Notes under the pieces: generated by a model
What the model was told of the DNA's origin: nothing
Seen by the model: only the letters and a program-made list of their open reading frames with translations
The model's database searches: none
In this document: positions 24,895 through 33,228 of the stretch, piece by piece
How positions within the stretch are numbered: position 1 is the first letter of the stretch
Layout: each line of letters starts with the position of its first letter
Source of the DNA: Bacillota bacterium
Lineage (GTDB): Bacteria > Bacillota > Clostridia > Tissierellales > Sedimentibacteraceae
Length of the DNA stretch: 35,688 nt
Direction of reading: 5' to 3'
Assembly: GCA_023416855.1 (NCBI GenBank)
Contig: JAEZGU010000284.1
Location: 1-35,688 of the forward strand
Program-made: the position numbers and the translations under genes

Positions 24895-26259
24895 ATGGTT
24901 TTAACTTCTCTTCACTACCTTTATATTGTTATGGTAGTTGTAATTTTGGGTATTATGCTTATGAAAAAGGATATTGTAATTCCATGTATTATAGGTATTT
25001 TTGCAATGGGTTATCTCTATTCAGGAAATGCTGTGTTTGCCATCCAATCTATTTTTAATGCCATAATTTACGCCGGCAATGAATTTTGGGGCATAATTGT
25101 TATTATTTCACTTGTAGTTGCAATGTCTAAGGGATTACAAGAAATAGGTTCAGATGTACTAATGATGTCGCCCATCAAAAAGGTAATAATTAATCCTTCC
25201 ATGGCATTCTGGGCAGTAGGTTTAACTATGATGATTATATCATGGTTAGTTTGGCCTTCACCTGCAGTTCCCCTAGTTGGTGCAGTTTTGTTACCTGCAG
25301 CAGTTGCTACTGGCCTGCCTATTATGTATGTTGCTGTAGCAATGAATTTGTTTGGTCATGGTATTGCATTATCAAGTGACTTCTTTATACAGGGTGCACC
25401 TACTATAACAGCAGCCGGTGCAGGTATTGAAGCAACTGAAGTAATTGCAGCTTCTGTTCCAATTTGGTTTGCAATGTCAGCGGTTACTATAGCTGTGGCT
25501 TTCTTCATAATGCGAAAAGATATGAAAAAAAATCCTACTCTATTCCAACCTACAACAATAAATGAAACTGTTATAGTTAAAAAAGGAAAAACCACAAAAT
25601 TTATTGCAATATTAGCGCCCATTGCTTTCTTAATTGATATTGCAGCAATGTTAAAGTACAATTTGGCAGGCGGAGATGCCACAGCTCTTGTTGGTGGAAC
25701 TGCAATTTTAATAATGCTGATAACTGTTTTAACATCATTCCCTATTAAAGAAGGCTTCGATAAAATTGCTGACTATATTAAAGAAGGGTTTAAGTTTGGA
25801 ATTACAGTATTTGCACCTGTTTTATTCATCGCGGGATTTTTCTTCATTGGTAATGAGGGCGGCGCAATTGCAATATTAGGAGAAGGTGCCCCAGGCATAC
25901 TTAATGATATAAGTATATCCTTATCTCAAAGCTTCCAAATGAATAAACTGACAGCAATTTTAACTCAGACAACTGTAGCTGTAATCACCGGTCTTGATGG
26001 CTCCGGTTTCTCCGGACTTCCGATTGTAGGTACATTAGCTTATACATTTTCTAATATAGTTGATATAAATATGGCTGGATTGGCTGCTTTAGGTCAAGTC
26101 ATCACTGTATGGGTGGATGGAGGAACCATAATTCCTTGGGCTGTTATCCCTGTTGCAGCAATTTGTAATGTTAAACCTCAGGAACTGGCAAGAAAAAATC
26201 TAATTCCGGTTCTCTGCGGAATCGCAGCAGCAATAATAGTAGCACTATTTATATTGTAA
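24895..26259 (+). CDS. ion-transporter-superfamily permease, substrate unknown
   Basis: This 454-residue membrane protein has about twelve hydrophobic segments in two halves separated by a charged loop (about residues 205-235, 'RKDMKKNPTLFQ'). The halves contain matching re-entrant-like motifs, WPSPAVPLVGAVLLPAA and GLDGSGFSGLPIVGTLA, as in the ion transporter (CitM/GntP/DcuC-like) superfamily. A carboxylate or Na+-coupled substrate is the general expectation; nothing specific can be read from sequence. AAGGAGG stands 7 bases before the ATG. It follows the P-loop ATPase gene and ends at a strong bidirectional terminator. Confidence 0.78.
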   Translation: MVLTSLHYLYIVMVVVILGIMLMKKDIVIPCIIGIFAMGYLYSGNAVFAIQSIFNAIIYAGNEFWGIIVIISLVVAMSKGLQEIGSDVLMMSPIKKVIINPSMAFWAVGLTMMIISWLVWPSPAVPLVGAVLLPAAVATGLPIMYVAVAMNLFGHGIALSSDFFIQGAPTITAAGAGIEATEVIAASVPIWFAMSAVTIAVAFFIMRKDMKKNPTLFQPTTINETVIVKKGKTTKFIAILAPIAFLIDIAAMLKYNLAGGDATALVGGTAILIMLITVLTSFPIKEGFDKIADYIKEGFKFGITVFAPVLFIAGFFFIGNEGGAIAILGEGAPGILNDISISLSQSFQMNKLTAILTQTTVAVITGLDGSGFSGLPIVGTLAYTFSNIVDINMAGLAALGQVITVWVDGGTIIPWAVIPVAAICNVKPQELARKNLIPVLCGIAAAIIVALFIL

Positions 26260-26265
26260 TTAAAA

Positions 26266-26302
26266 AAGATGTCTTCTGCGTTATATCAGCAGAAGACATC
26301 TT
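26266..26302. terminator. strong bidirectional terminator
   Basis: AAGATGTCTTCTGC (26266-26279) and GCAGAAGACATCTT (26289-26302) form a perfect 14-bp stem with a 9-base loop. On the - strand it runs into TTTTTTAATT; on the + strand into AATTT. It separates the convergent permease and alpha/beta hydrolase genes. Confidence 0.85.
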
Positions 26303-26344
26303 AATTTAAGACAGATAAATTCTTTTTATAGTTTGATTTTTATT

Positions 26345-27067
26345 TTATATTTCAATACACTTGATTAATCCTTCAGTGTACATTTTTGGATTTGTAAACA
26401 AACCTTCGTGGTCACAGTCTACTTCAACAACAGGATTATCTCCTTGTGATTTAAACATACCTAAAAATGCCCCTGGTGCAACTGATTTGTCTTTAGTGCA
26501 ATATAGTAATACTAAAGGTATATTTAATTGACTAAAGTCATTTGCATTTATTTTAGTTTCCATAATTATTAATGGTTGTGTAACAAGCTTGTCCATCAAT
26601 GCATTTATAGAATCTTCTGAAGCTTCTGTTGCTAACATTCCTTTTACAAATGAAATATCAATAGGAATAGCACCATCTCCGCTTTCTATTGCAAGCTTTC
26701 TCATAACCTCTTTTATTTCATCAGGTACAAAATCAAATTGCGATTTACCATGAGGAAGCAACCATGCATTATTAAATATGATTTTTTCAATCTTTTCTTT
26801 AACCTTTGGAATTGCCATCTGTAAAACATGTCCTGCACTTGAATGTCCTACTACTATAACCGGTTTATCTTGTTTGTTGATTTCATTAACAACATAATTT
26901 ACATAATCATCATATGTAACATTTTTATTGTCGTCTATTCCATTGCCGGGTAAAGTTAATGCTTCTGATTCGTAGCCTTGTTCTTTTAATAGTTTTTGAA
27001 CCTCCATCCAACAACTTCCATTATGCCATGCTCCATGAAGTAATAAAATTTTAGTAGTTTTACTCAT
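26345..27067 (-). CDS. alpha/beta hydrolase
   Basis: With the ATG at 27067 (GAAGGGAG upstream) the protein is 240 residues and begins MSKTTKILLLHGAWHN; a longer frame to 27133 would overlap the preceding gene and lacks a ribosome binding site. Triad candidates are Ser76 in VVGHSSAGH, Asp in YCTKDKSV (about 195) and His in CDHEGLF (about 220). The nucleophile elbow is G-H-S-S-A rather than strict GxSxG. The HG-W-H-G-S-CW start resembles small esterases of the salicylate-esterase/hydroxynitrile-lyase type. Substrate unknown. It is the last gene of the regulator-tautomerase-hydrolase operon, 14 bases after the tautomerase-like gene. Confidence 0.88.
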   Translation of the reverse strand: MSKTTKILLLHGAWHNGSCWMEVQKLLKEQGYESEALTLPGNGIDDNKNVTYDDYVNYVVNEINKQDKPVIVVGHSSAGHVLQMAIPKVKEKIEKIIFNNAWLLPHGKSQFDFVPDEIKEVMRKLAIESGDGAIPIDISFVKGMLATEASEDSINALMDKLVTQPLIIMETKINANDFSQLNIPLVLLYCTKDKSVAPGAFLGMFKSQGDNPVVEVDCDHEGLFTNPKMYTEGLIKCIEI

Positions 27068-27081
27068 TTTAATTTCTCCCT

Positions 27082-27414
27082 TCATTTTTTCATACCATTT
27101 AAAAATAAATATCCACTCTGTATAGGACTGCAAATTACTGCAGAGCTATTTTGTTTTTTATTAAAATAGTGTTCAGACAAAGAGGATATTTTGCGACACA
27201 AAAGTTCAATTTGCTCTTCTGGATTATTTTCAGAAATATTTACAAATATAATTAAATTATCATCTGCTTTAAAAATATCACTATCATTATAATAATCTAC
27301 CAAAATAGAAATTCGATTAATATTAATACCAGTAGATTTTGATAAGTCTACACTTAATGACTTCAAATCTACATTTGTATTTGTCTTTTTGGTTTTTATT
27401 ACAATACAAGGCAC
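27082..27414 (-). CDS. small tautomerase-like protein (Pro-1)
   Basis: This 110-residue protein starts from GTG at 27414 with AAGGAGG about 9 bases upstream. It begins Met-Pro-Cys-Ile-Val, so Met removal would expose an N-terminal proline, the catalytic base of the tautomerase/MIF superfamily. The beta-alpha-beta pattern (CIVIKTK ... NRISILVDYY ... DNLIIFVNIS ... EQIELLCRKI) fits that fold or a DUF1904-like relative. Overall similarity is weak and no further active-site residues can be assigned. It sits between a YheO-like regulator (17 bases) and an alpha/beta hydrolase (14 bases), so it may process a small keto/enol metabolite (inference). Confidence 0.6.
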   Translation of the reverse strand: MPCIVIKTKKTNTNVDLKSLSVDLSKSTGININRISILVDYYNDSDIFKADDNLIIFVNISENNPEEQIELLCRKISSLSEHYFNKKQNSSAVICSPIQSGYLFLNGMKK

Positions 27415-27431
27415 AAGTAATCACCTCCTTG

Positions 27432-28085
27432 TCATTCTATTTCACGCAAATATCTATAAATGCTTGTTTCTGAAACATCAAGTTGTTTTGCTACTTCTCT
27501 TACAACACCTTTTATTCTAAAAACGCCCTTTTCTTTTAGCAATCTCAAAATATCAATTTTTTCTTCCATATTCATCCTATCCACCGGTATTTCCGAATGT
27601 TGGATAATCTTTCTCATGATACGGTATGTATATTCCTCTATGGTTTCTTCTTCTTCAAAAACCTTATTGTTATCATTTGAAGTACTATACATAAACTCTG
27701 AAAGAAATTTCTCAGTTAGTTTGTTAAGCGAAATAATGGAAGATAGATCAATATTGACACATAAAATGCCAATCAATTCTCCTGAAGAATCTTTTATAAA
27801 AAAACTATTAGATTTCATATCACCGCCTTCAATGGTTTTATGCAATCTATTTGTTGAATAACTATTACCTTTAGAAATTTCAATTTGTTTTTTTAAAACA
27901 TCATCTTTCTCTATACCGACTGTTCGGTTGCTAATATGACCGTTTTTAATAGCTATTATAGATGAATGTTTTTCTGTTATTTCATGTAAAACTACTTCGC
28001 AATTATGTCCATATGCTTCTGATAGAAAGTCCACAAAAGTCATAAACATGTTCATTAAATTTTTTCTTTCAATAACTTTATACAT
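27432..28085 (-). CDS. YheO/DauR-like transcriptional regulator (PAS + HTH)
   Basis: This 217-residue DNA-binding protein has an N-terminal YheO-type PAS domain (about 12-115; 'YGHNCEVVLHEI...SSIIAIKNGHISNRTVG' pattern) and a C-terminal helix-turn-helix with the family closing motif VFRIKGVVREVAKQLDVSETSIYRYL (helix positions about 187-215). Relatives such as DauR respond to small metabolites, for example in D-arginine catabolism. GAGG precedes the ATG. It leads an operon with the tautomerase-like and hydrolase genes. Its own promoter is overlaid by a tandem palindromic operator, pointing to autoregulation. Confidence 0.9.
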   Translation of the reverse strand: MYKVIERKNLMNMFMTFVDFLSEAYGHNCEVVLHEITEKHSSIIAIKNGHISNRTVGIEKDDVLKKQIEISKGNSYSTNRLHKTIEGGDMKSNSFFIKDSSGELIGILCVNIDLSSIISLNKLTEKFLSEFMYSTSNDNNKVFEEEETIEEYTYRIMRKIIQHSEIPVDRMNMEEKIDILRLLKEKGVFRIKGVVREVAKQLDVSETSIYRYLREIE

Positions 28086-28110
28086 TATTTTGCCTCGATT
28101 ATTTATAATT

Positions 28111-28124
28111 TAATAACGTTTTCA
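28111..28124 (-). promoter_or_regulatory. cre-like (CcpA) site in the regulator leader
   Basis: On the - strand TGAAAACGTTATTA matches 13 of 14 positions of the catabolite-response consensus TGWAANCGNTNWCA. It lies between the promoter and the start codon, where cre sites often act as roadblocks. Single sites of this degeneracy occur by chance, so this is tentative. Confidence 0.35.
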
Positions 28125-28156
28125 AATATGCAATTGTTATTTCATAATTTTGTAAA

Positions 28157-28195
28157 ATGGTAGAAAAATTACCATCATGGTAATTATATCACCAT
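28157..28195. promoter_or_regulatory. tandem palindromic operator ATGGT-N9-ACCAT x2
   Basis: ATGGT (28157-28161) ... ACCAT (28171-28175) and ATGGT (28177-28181) ... ACCAT (28191-28195) are two perfect copies of the same inverted repeat with identical 9-base gaps, offset by 20 bases. The facing inner half-sites also form a 9-1-9 palindrome centred on 28176. The copies cover the -10 element and the expected transcription start of the YheO-like regulator, an ideal position for repression. Confidence 0.7.
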
Positions 28196-28211
28196 GTTAA
28201 ATTTTAGTCAA
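28183..28211 (-). promoter_or_regulatory. promoter of the YheO-like regulator operon
   Basis: On the - strand TTGACT (28211-28206), 17-base spacer, TATAAT (28188-28183). The predicted start is near 28176, giving a leader of about 90 bases. The -10 lies inside one copy of the tandem operator. Confidence 0.75.
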
Positions 28212-28273
28212 TCAATAATTTTTTTATTATATTGAATTACTTTTTTATGGTCTTCAATACAATATTTTTGCAT

Positions 28274-28306
28274 AAAAAAAGAGAAAGCTATTGTAGCTAT
28301 TCTCTT
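28274..28306 (-). terminator. terminator of uvrA
   Basis: AAGAGAA-AGCTA (28279-28290) pairs with TAGCT-A-TTCTCTT (28294-28306) with one bulge and a 3-base loop. On the - strand it is followed by TTTTTTT. It begins 14 bases past the uvrA stop. Confidence 0.8.
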
Positions 28307-28319
28307 AGTTATATATTAT

Positions 28320-31127
28320 TTATAAAATTTTCTTTAAATATTGCCCTGTGTAGGATTTTTTTACTTTTGCTACTTGTTCAGGAGTTCCTTCTGCTACGAT
28401 TGTTCCCCCGCCATCTCCACCTTCAGGACCTAAATCTATTATATAATCTGCTGTTTTAATTACATCTAAGTTGTGCTCTATAACTACTATTGAGTTACCT
28501 TGTTCAACAAGCTTGTTAAGAACATCTATGAGCATGTGTATATCGGCCATATGAAGCCCTGTTGTTGGTTCATCAAGTACATACAATGTCTTGCCTGTTC
28601 CTCTTTTGCTAAGCTCAAAGGCAAGTTTTACACGCTGTGCTTCTCCGCCTGATAATTCTGGAGATGGTTGCCCAAGCTTTATATAACCAAGACCTACATC
28701 TTGAAGTGTCTTGATTTTGTTGTAAATTTTAGGGATATTTTCAAAGAATTCTAAAGCTTCATCTATTGTCATATCTAATATATCAGATATGTTTTTTCCC
28801 TTATATTTCACTTCAAGGGTTTCTCTGTTATATCTTTTACCCTTGCACACTTCACAAGGTACATATACATCAGGGAGAAAGTGCATTTCTATTTTTAGAA
28901 TACCGTCACCTCGGCATGCTTCACATCTACCACCTTTAACATTAAAGCTGAATCTTCCTTTTTGGTATCCTCTTTCCTTTGCTTCAAGAGTCATTGAAAA
29001 TACATCGCGTATATAATCAAATACTCCTGTGTAGGTAGCAGGATTTGAACGAGGAGTTCTACCAATAGGTGATTGGTCTATGGTAATTATTTTGTCTATA
29101 TGCTCTACACCAAGCATTTCATCATAAGCACCAGGACGGTTTGAATTTTTAAATAATTTCTGATGAAGTCCCTTTGACAATATTTCATTAATCAAAGAGC
29201 TTTTACCGGAACCGGAAACTCCTGTTACTGCACACATTAAACCTAAAGGTATTTTTACATCAAGATTTTTTAGATTATTTTCTCTTGCACCTTTTATCTC
29301 AATAAACTTATCTGATGTTCTTCTAATTTCAGGTACATCTATTTTCATTTTACCGCTTAAATATTGACCTGTTATAGAATTTTCGTTGTTTTTTATTTCT
29401 TCATAGGTACCAAATGCCACTACTTCGCCACCATGTACTCCTGCTCCTGGACCAATGTCTAAAATATAATCGGCACTTTCCATAGTTTCTTCATCATGCT
29501 CTACTACTATAAGCGTATTGCCTAAATCAGTTAAATTACGAAGAGTTTTAATAAGCATGCTGTTGTCTCTCTGATGAAGACCGATGCTTGGCTCATCAAG
29601 CACATACAATACTCCAACTAAGCTTGAACCAATTTGAGTTGCCAATCTAATACGTTGTGACTCTCCTCCTGACAATGTACCTGCATTTCTTTCAAGAGTT
29701 AAATAATTTAAACCAACATCTGATAAAAATTGTAGTCTTGAATTTATTTCTTTAATTATCTGACTTCCAATTATTTGGTTTATTGGACTTAATTCTAATT
29801 CTTCAAAGAACTTTAAGCTTTTTATTACAGATAGTTTTGTAATTTCATATATGTTTTTGTTTCCAACCTTCACAGCCAAGCTAACAGGGTTTAACCTTGC
29901 CCCATGACATTCAGGACATGGATTTTCCTGCATATATTCTTCTATCCAATCCCTCATGTCTGGAGATCTTGTTTCAATATATCTTCTTTGAAGATTATTT
30001 ACTACACCTTCAAATTCCTTTATATATGTTCTTGGACCCTGAAATTTGCTAACAAACTCAACCTTAATCTCTCTGCCGTTGGTTCCAAAAAGCAATTCAT
30101 CAATAAACTCTTGAGGTGCTTCAGATAAAGGCTTATTAATATCAAATTTGTGGTAATCTGCTATTGCCCTAAAAATTTGATAATAATAACCGTCTTCTTC
30201 TGAGCCAAATGGTGCTATTGCTCTTTCTGCAATTGTTTTTGTATAATCGGGTATAACTAAGCTTGGATCTATTTCCCTGTTAACTCCTAACCCATTACAT
30301 TTCTTGCATGCACCTAATGGGTTGTTAAATGAAAACATCCTTGGAGATATTTCTCCAAAACCAATACCACAATCTGTACAAGCAAATTTGGTGCTCATTA
30401 ACAGCTCTTCTTGTCCCATTATGTCAATTAAAACCATTCCGTTAGAAAGTTCAAGAGCTGTTTCAACTGAATCAACTAAACGTTTTTGTATGCCTTCTTT
30501 TATTATCAATCTATCTATAACAACTTCTATAGTATGTTTTTTGTTTTTTTCTAACTCTATTTCTTCTTCTAATTCAAATAGCTCACCGTCAATTCTTACT
30601 CTAACATAGCCATCTTTTTTTATGTTTTCAAGAAGCTTTTTATGTGTACCTTTAGCTCCTCTAACCATTGGAGCTAAAATTTGTATTTTAGTTCTTTCCT
30701 CATATTCCAAAACCTTGTCGGTAATTTGATCTACAGTCTGGGTTGTAATGGGCTTACCACAGTTTGGGCAGTGTGGTATCCCAACTCTTGCAAACAACAA
30801 TCTGTAATAATCATAAATTTCTGTAACTGTACCAACTGTAGAACGAGGGTTTTTGCTGGTTGTTTTTTGGTCTATGGAAATAGCCGGTGACAATCCTTCT
30901 ATAAATTCCACATCCGGTTTATCCATTTGTCCCAAAAACATACGTGCATAGGATGATAAGCTCTCAACATAACGTCTTTGCCCTTCTGCATATATGGTAT
31001 CAAAAGCAAGGGATGTTTTACCTGAACCGCTTACTCCGGTAAAAACAATTAATTTGTCTCTTGGAAGCTCAACGTTTATGTTCTTCAGGTTGTTCTCCTT
31101 TGCTCCCCTAATTATAATTTTATCCAT
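28320..31127 (-). CDS. uvrA: excinuclease ABC subunit A
   Basis: This 935-residue damage-recognition ATPase of nucleotide excision repair has the two ABC modules of the family: Walker A GVSGSGKTS (about 31) and GVSGSGKSS (about 635), signatures LSGGESQRIRLA and LSGGEAQRVKLA, and Walker B VLDEPS/VLDEPT. Zinc-binding cysteine pairs are seen in CPNCGKP, CTDCGIGF/CKKC and CEACRGDG/CEVCKGKRY. It loads UvrB onto lesions and is released. It starts 15 bases after uvrB with AAAGGA before the ATG, so uvrBA form one SOS-controlled operon ending at a clear terminator. Confidence 0.98.
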   Translation of the reverse strand: MDKIIIRGAKENNLKNINVELPRDKLIVFTGVSGSGKTSLAFDTIYAEGQRRYVESLSSYARMFLGQMDKPDVEFIEGLSPAISIDQKTTSKNPRSTVGTVTEIYDYYRLLFARVGIPHCPNCGKPITTQTVDQITDKVLEYEERTKIQILAPMVRGAKGTHKKLLENIKKDGYVRVRIDGELFELEEEIELEKNKKHTIEVVIDRLIIKEGIQKRLVDSVETALELSNGMVLIDIMGQEELLMSTKFACTDCGIGFGEISPRMFSFNNPLGACKKCNGLGVNREIDPSLVIPDYTKTIAERAIAPFGSEEDGYYYQIFRAIADYHKFDINKPLSEAPQEFIDELLFGTNGREIKVEFVSKFQGPRTYIKEFEGVVNNLQRRYIETRSPDMRDWIEEYMQENPCPECHGARLNPVSLAVKVGNKNIYEITKLSVIKSLKFFEELELSPINQIIGSQIIKEINSRLQFLSDVGLNYLTLERNAGTLSGGESQRIRLATQIGSSLVGVLYVLDEPSIGLHQRDNSMLIKTLRNLTDLGNTLIVVEHDEETMESADYILDIGPGAGVHGGEVVAFGTYEEIKNNENSITGQYLSGKMKIDVPEIRRTSDKFIEIKGARENNLKNLDVKIPLGLMCAVTGVSGSGKSSLINEILSKGLHQKLFKNSNRPGAYDEMLGVEHIDKIITIDQSPIGRTPRSNPATYTGVFDYIRDVFSMTLEAKERGYQKGRFSFNVKGGRCEACRGDGILKIEMHFLPDVYVPCEVCKGKRYNRETLEVKYKGKNISDILDMTIDEALEFFENIPKIYNKIKTLQDVGLGYIKLGQPSPELSGGEAQRVKLAFELSKRGTGKTLYVLDEPTTGLHMADIHMLIDVLNKLVEQGNSIVVIEHNLDVIKTADYIIDLGPEGGDGGGTIVAEGTPEQVAKVKKSYTGQYLKKIL

Positions 31128-31142
31128 TTGTTATCCTTTCGT

Positions 31143-33107
31143 TTAAGCTAATAGCTTCAATTCTTTTATTTCATCTCTTAGCTTAGCTGCCTTTTCAAAT
31201 TCTAAGTTCTCTGCTGCAATTCTCATTTCTTTTTCAAGCTCAATAATGTAAGCAGATAAATCCTTGATGGCTTCACCTTTTGAAGCATATTTTTCTTCAT
31301 CCTCTGCTACCTTAGTTGCTTCGATTACATCACGTACACCTTTGATAATAGATGTAGGAGTTATATTGTGTTCTTTGTTGTATTTATCTTGTATTTCTCT
31401 TCTTCTGTTTGTTTCCTTAATTGCTCTATCCATGGATCCGGTTATTTTGTCTGCATACATAATAACTCTACCATCCACATTACGAGCAGCTCTACCCACT
31501 GTCTGTATAAGTGATGTTTCTGAACGCAGGAACCCTTCCTTATCTGCATCAAGTATTGCTACAAGAGACACCTCAGGTAAGTCTAATCCTTCTCTTAAAA
31601 GGTTTATTCCTACCAAAACATCAAATTCACCTAATCGCAAATCCCTAATTATCTCCATTCTTTCTAATGTATCTATATCTGAATGGAGATACCTTACCTT
31701 TATACCGGTGTTTTTAAAATAAAGTGTCAAATCCTCAGCCATTTTCTTTGTTAGGGTTGTTACTAAAACTCTTTGATTTTTATCTGTGGAAATACGTATC
31801 TCATTTATTAAATCATCTATTTGGTTTTCCACAGGTCTAACAAAAATCGGTGGGTCTAACAATCCGGTAGGGCGTATAATTTGTTCTGTGATATTTTGAG
31901 AATGTTCTTGTTCATATGGTCCAGGTGTAGCACTTACTAAAACAGCTTGATTAATTATCTTTTCAAACTCATCAAATTTCAATGGTCTGTTATCAAGTGC
32001 TGATGGTAGTCTAAAACCGTAATCAACTAATGTGGTTTTTCTTGCTCTGTCTCCATTGTACATTCCTCTTACTTGTGGAATTGATACGTGGGATTCATCT
32101 ATTATCATTAAAAAATCTTTTGGAAAATAGTCTAATAATGTAAATGGTCTTGTGCCGGGCTTTAAATTGTTTATATGTCTTGAATAATTCTCTATACCAT
32201 TACAATAACCCATTTCTGTGAGCATTTCCAAATCATAGTTTGTTCTTTGCTCCAGTCTTTGCATTTCCAGCAATTTGTTCTCTCGTTCAAATTGTTTTAA
32301 TCTTTCATCTAATTCTTCCCTAATACTTACAACAGCACGCTTTACATTTTCCTCTGTTGTGGCATAGTGAGTCGCAGGAAAAATCGAAATATGATTTCTT
32401 CTACCTATAATTTCTCCTGTTACTGTATTTATTTCAGTTATTCTATCTATTTCATCACCGAAGAATTCAATTCTGATGGCATTTTCTGAAGATGAAGCCG
32501 GGAAAATTTCTAATGTATCTCCCCTTACTCTAAATGTACCTCTTGTAAAGCTTATATCATTTCTTTTATATTGAATTTCAATGAGTTTTCTCATTGTTTC
32601 ATCTCTGTCTTTTTGCATACCCGGTCTAAGTGAAATAACTAAGTTTTCATAATCAACAGGGCTTCCTAACCCGTAAATGCATGAAACTGAAGCTACAATT
32701 ATAACGTCTTTTCTCTCAAAAAGTGATGCTGTGGCAGAGTGTCTTAATTTATCTATTTCATCATTTATAGATGCATCTTTTTCTATAAATGTATCACTGC
32801 TTGGTACATATGCTTCAGGTTGATAATAATCATAGTAGCTGACAAAGTATTCAACTGCATTGTCAGGGAAAAACTCTTTAAACTCTGAGCACAGCTGTGC
32901 AGCTAATGTTTTGTTGTGAGCCAAAATCAAAGTCGGTTTTTGTACCTTTTCAATTATATTAGCCATAGTAAATGTTTTTCCTGATCCGGTTACACCTAAT
33001 AATGTTTGATACTTTAAATTATTATTTATTCCTCTAACTATACTCTCTATAGCTTTAGGCTGATCACCGGTTGGCTTGAAATCTGATTTTATTTTAAATT
33101 TACCCAT
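31143..33107 (-). CDS. uvrB: excinuclease ABC subunit B
   Basis: This DNA-damage verification helicase of nucleotide excision repair has 654 residues from the ATG at 33107 (MGKFKIKSDFKPTGDQPKAI), the family's usual start, with GAGGTG 9 bases upstream. A GTG at 33119 opens the frame by four more codons but overlaps the ribosome binding site. Motifs include Walker A LGVTGSGKT, the beta-hairpin YYDYYQPEAYVP, DESH, helicase motif LREGLDLPEVSLV and the C-terminal UVR motif (NLEFEKAAKLRDEIK) that contacts UvrC. A sigma-A promoter with a LexA box lies just upstream. Confidence 0.98.
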   Translation of the reverse strand: MGKFKIKSDFKPTGDQPKAIESIVRGINNNLKYQTLLGVTGSGKTFTMANIIEKVQKPTLILAHNKTLAAQLCSEFKEFFPDNAVEYFVSYYDYYQPEAYVPSSDTFIEKDASINDEIDKLRHSATASLFERKDVIIVASVSCIYGLGSPVDYENLVISLRPGMQKDRDETMRKLIEIQYKRNDISFTRGTFRVRGDTLEIFPASSSENAIRIEFFGDEIDRITEINTVTGEIIGRRNHISIFPATHYATTEENVKRAVVSIREELDERLKQFERENKLLEMQRLEQRTNYDLEMLTEMGYCNGIENYSRHINNLKPGTRPFTLLDYFPKDFLMIIDESHVSIPQVRGMYNGDRARKTTLVDYGFRLPSALDNRPLKFDEFEKIINQAVLVSATPGPYEQEHSQNITEQIIRPTGLLDPPIFVRPVENQIDDLINEIRISTDKNQRVLVTTLTKKMAEDLTLYFKNTGIKVRYLHSDIDTLERMEIIRDLRLGEFDVLVGINLLREGLDLPEVSLVAILDADKEGFLRSETSLIQTVGRAARNVDGRVIMYADKITGSMDRAIKETNRRREIQDKYNKEHNITPTSIIKGVRDVIEATKVAEDEEKYASKGEAIKDLSAYIIELEKEMRIAAENLEFEKAAKLRDEIKELKLLA

Positions 33108-33129
33108 ACTTAACTTCACCTCACCTATC

Positions 33130-33143
33130 TAAACGTATGTTCG
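33130..33143. promoter_or_regulatory. LexA (SOS) box at the uvrBA promoter
   Basis: Read on the - strand the sequence is CGAACATACGTTTA. It fits the Gram-positive LexA/DinR consensus CGAACRNRYGTTYC at every position except the last. It starts two bases after the -10 element and covers the predicted transcription start, so LexA binding would block uvrBA transcription until DNA damage. Confidence 0.85.
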
Positions 33144-33144
33144 T

Positions 33145-33173
33145 ATTATATATCTTTTGCATATATAAGTCAA
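33145..33173 (-). promoter_or_regulatory. promoter of uvrBA
   Basis: On the - strand TTGACT (33173-33168), 17-base spacer, TATAAT (33150-33145). The -35 element lies just beyond the U-tract of the preceding operon's terminator. Confidence 0.8.
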
Positions 33174-33175
33174 TA

Positions 33176-33227
33176 AAAAAACTGTCTCTCCACAACTAAA
33201 TAAATTAGCATGAATAGACAGTTTTTT
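33176..33227 (-). terminator. terminator of the rph-rdgB-phosphodiesterase operon
   Basis: AAAAAACTGTCT (33176-33187) and AGACAGTTTTTT (33216-33227) form a perfect 12-bp stem with a 28-base loop. On the - strand it ends in a T-run immediately before the uvrB promoter. It starts right at the end of the phosphodiesterase gene. Confidence 0.8.
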
Positions 33228-33228
33228 G

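Noticed and set aside
27068..27133. 22-residue N-terminal extension of the alpha/beta hydrolase
   Set aside because: It overlaps the end of the tautomerase-like gene and has no ribosome binding site; GAAGGGAG supports 27067.
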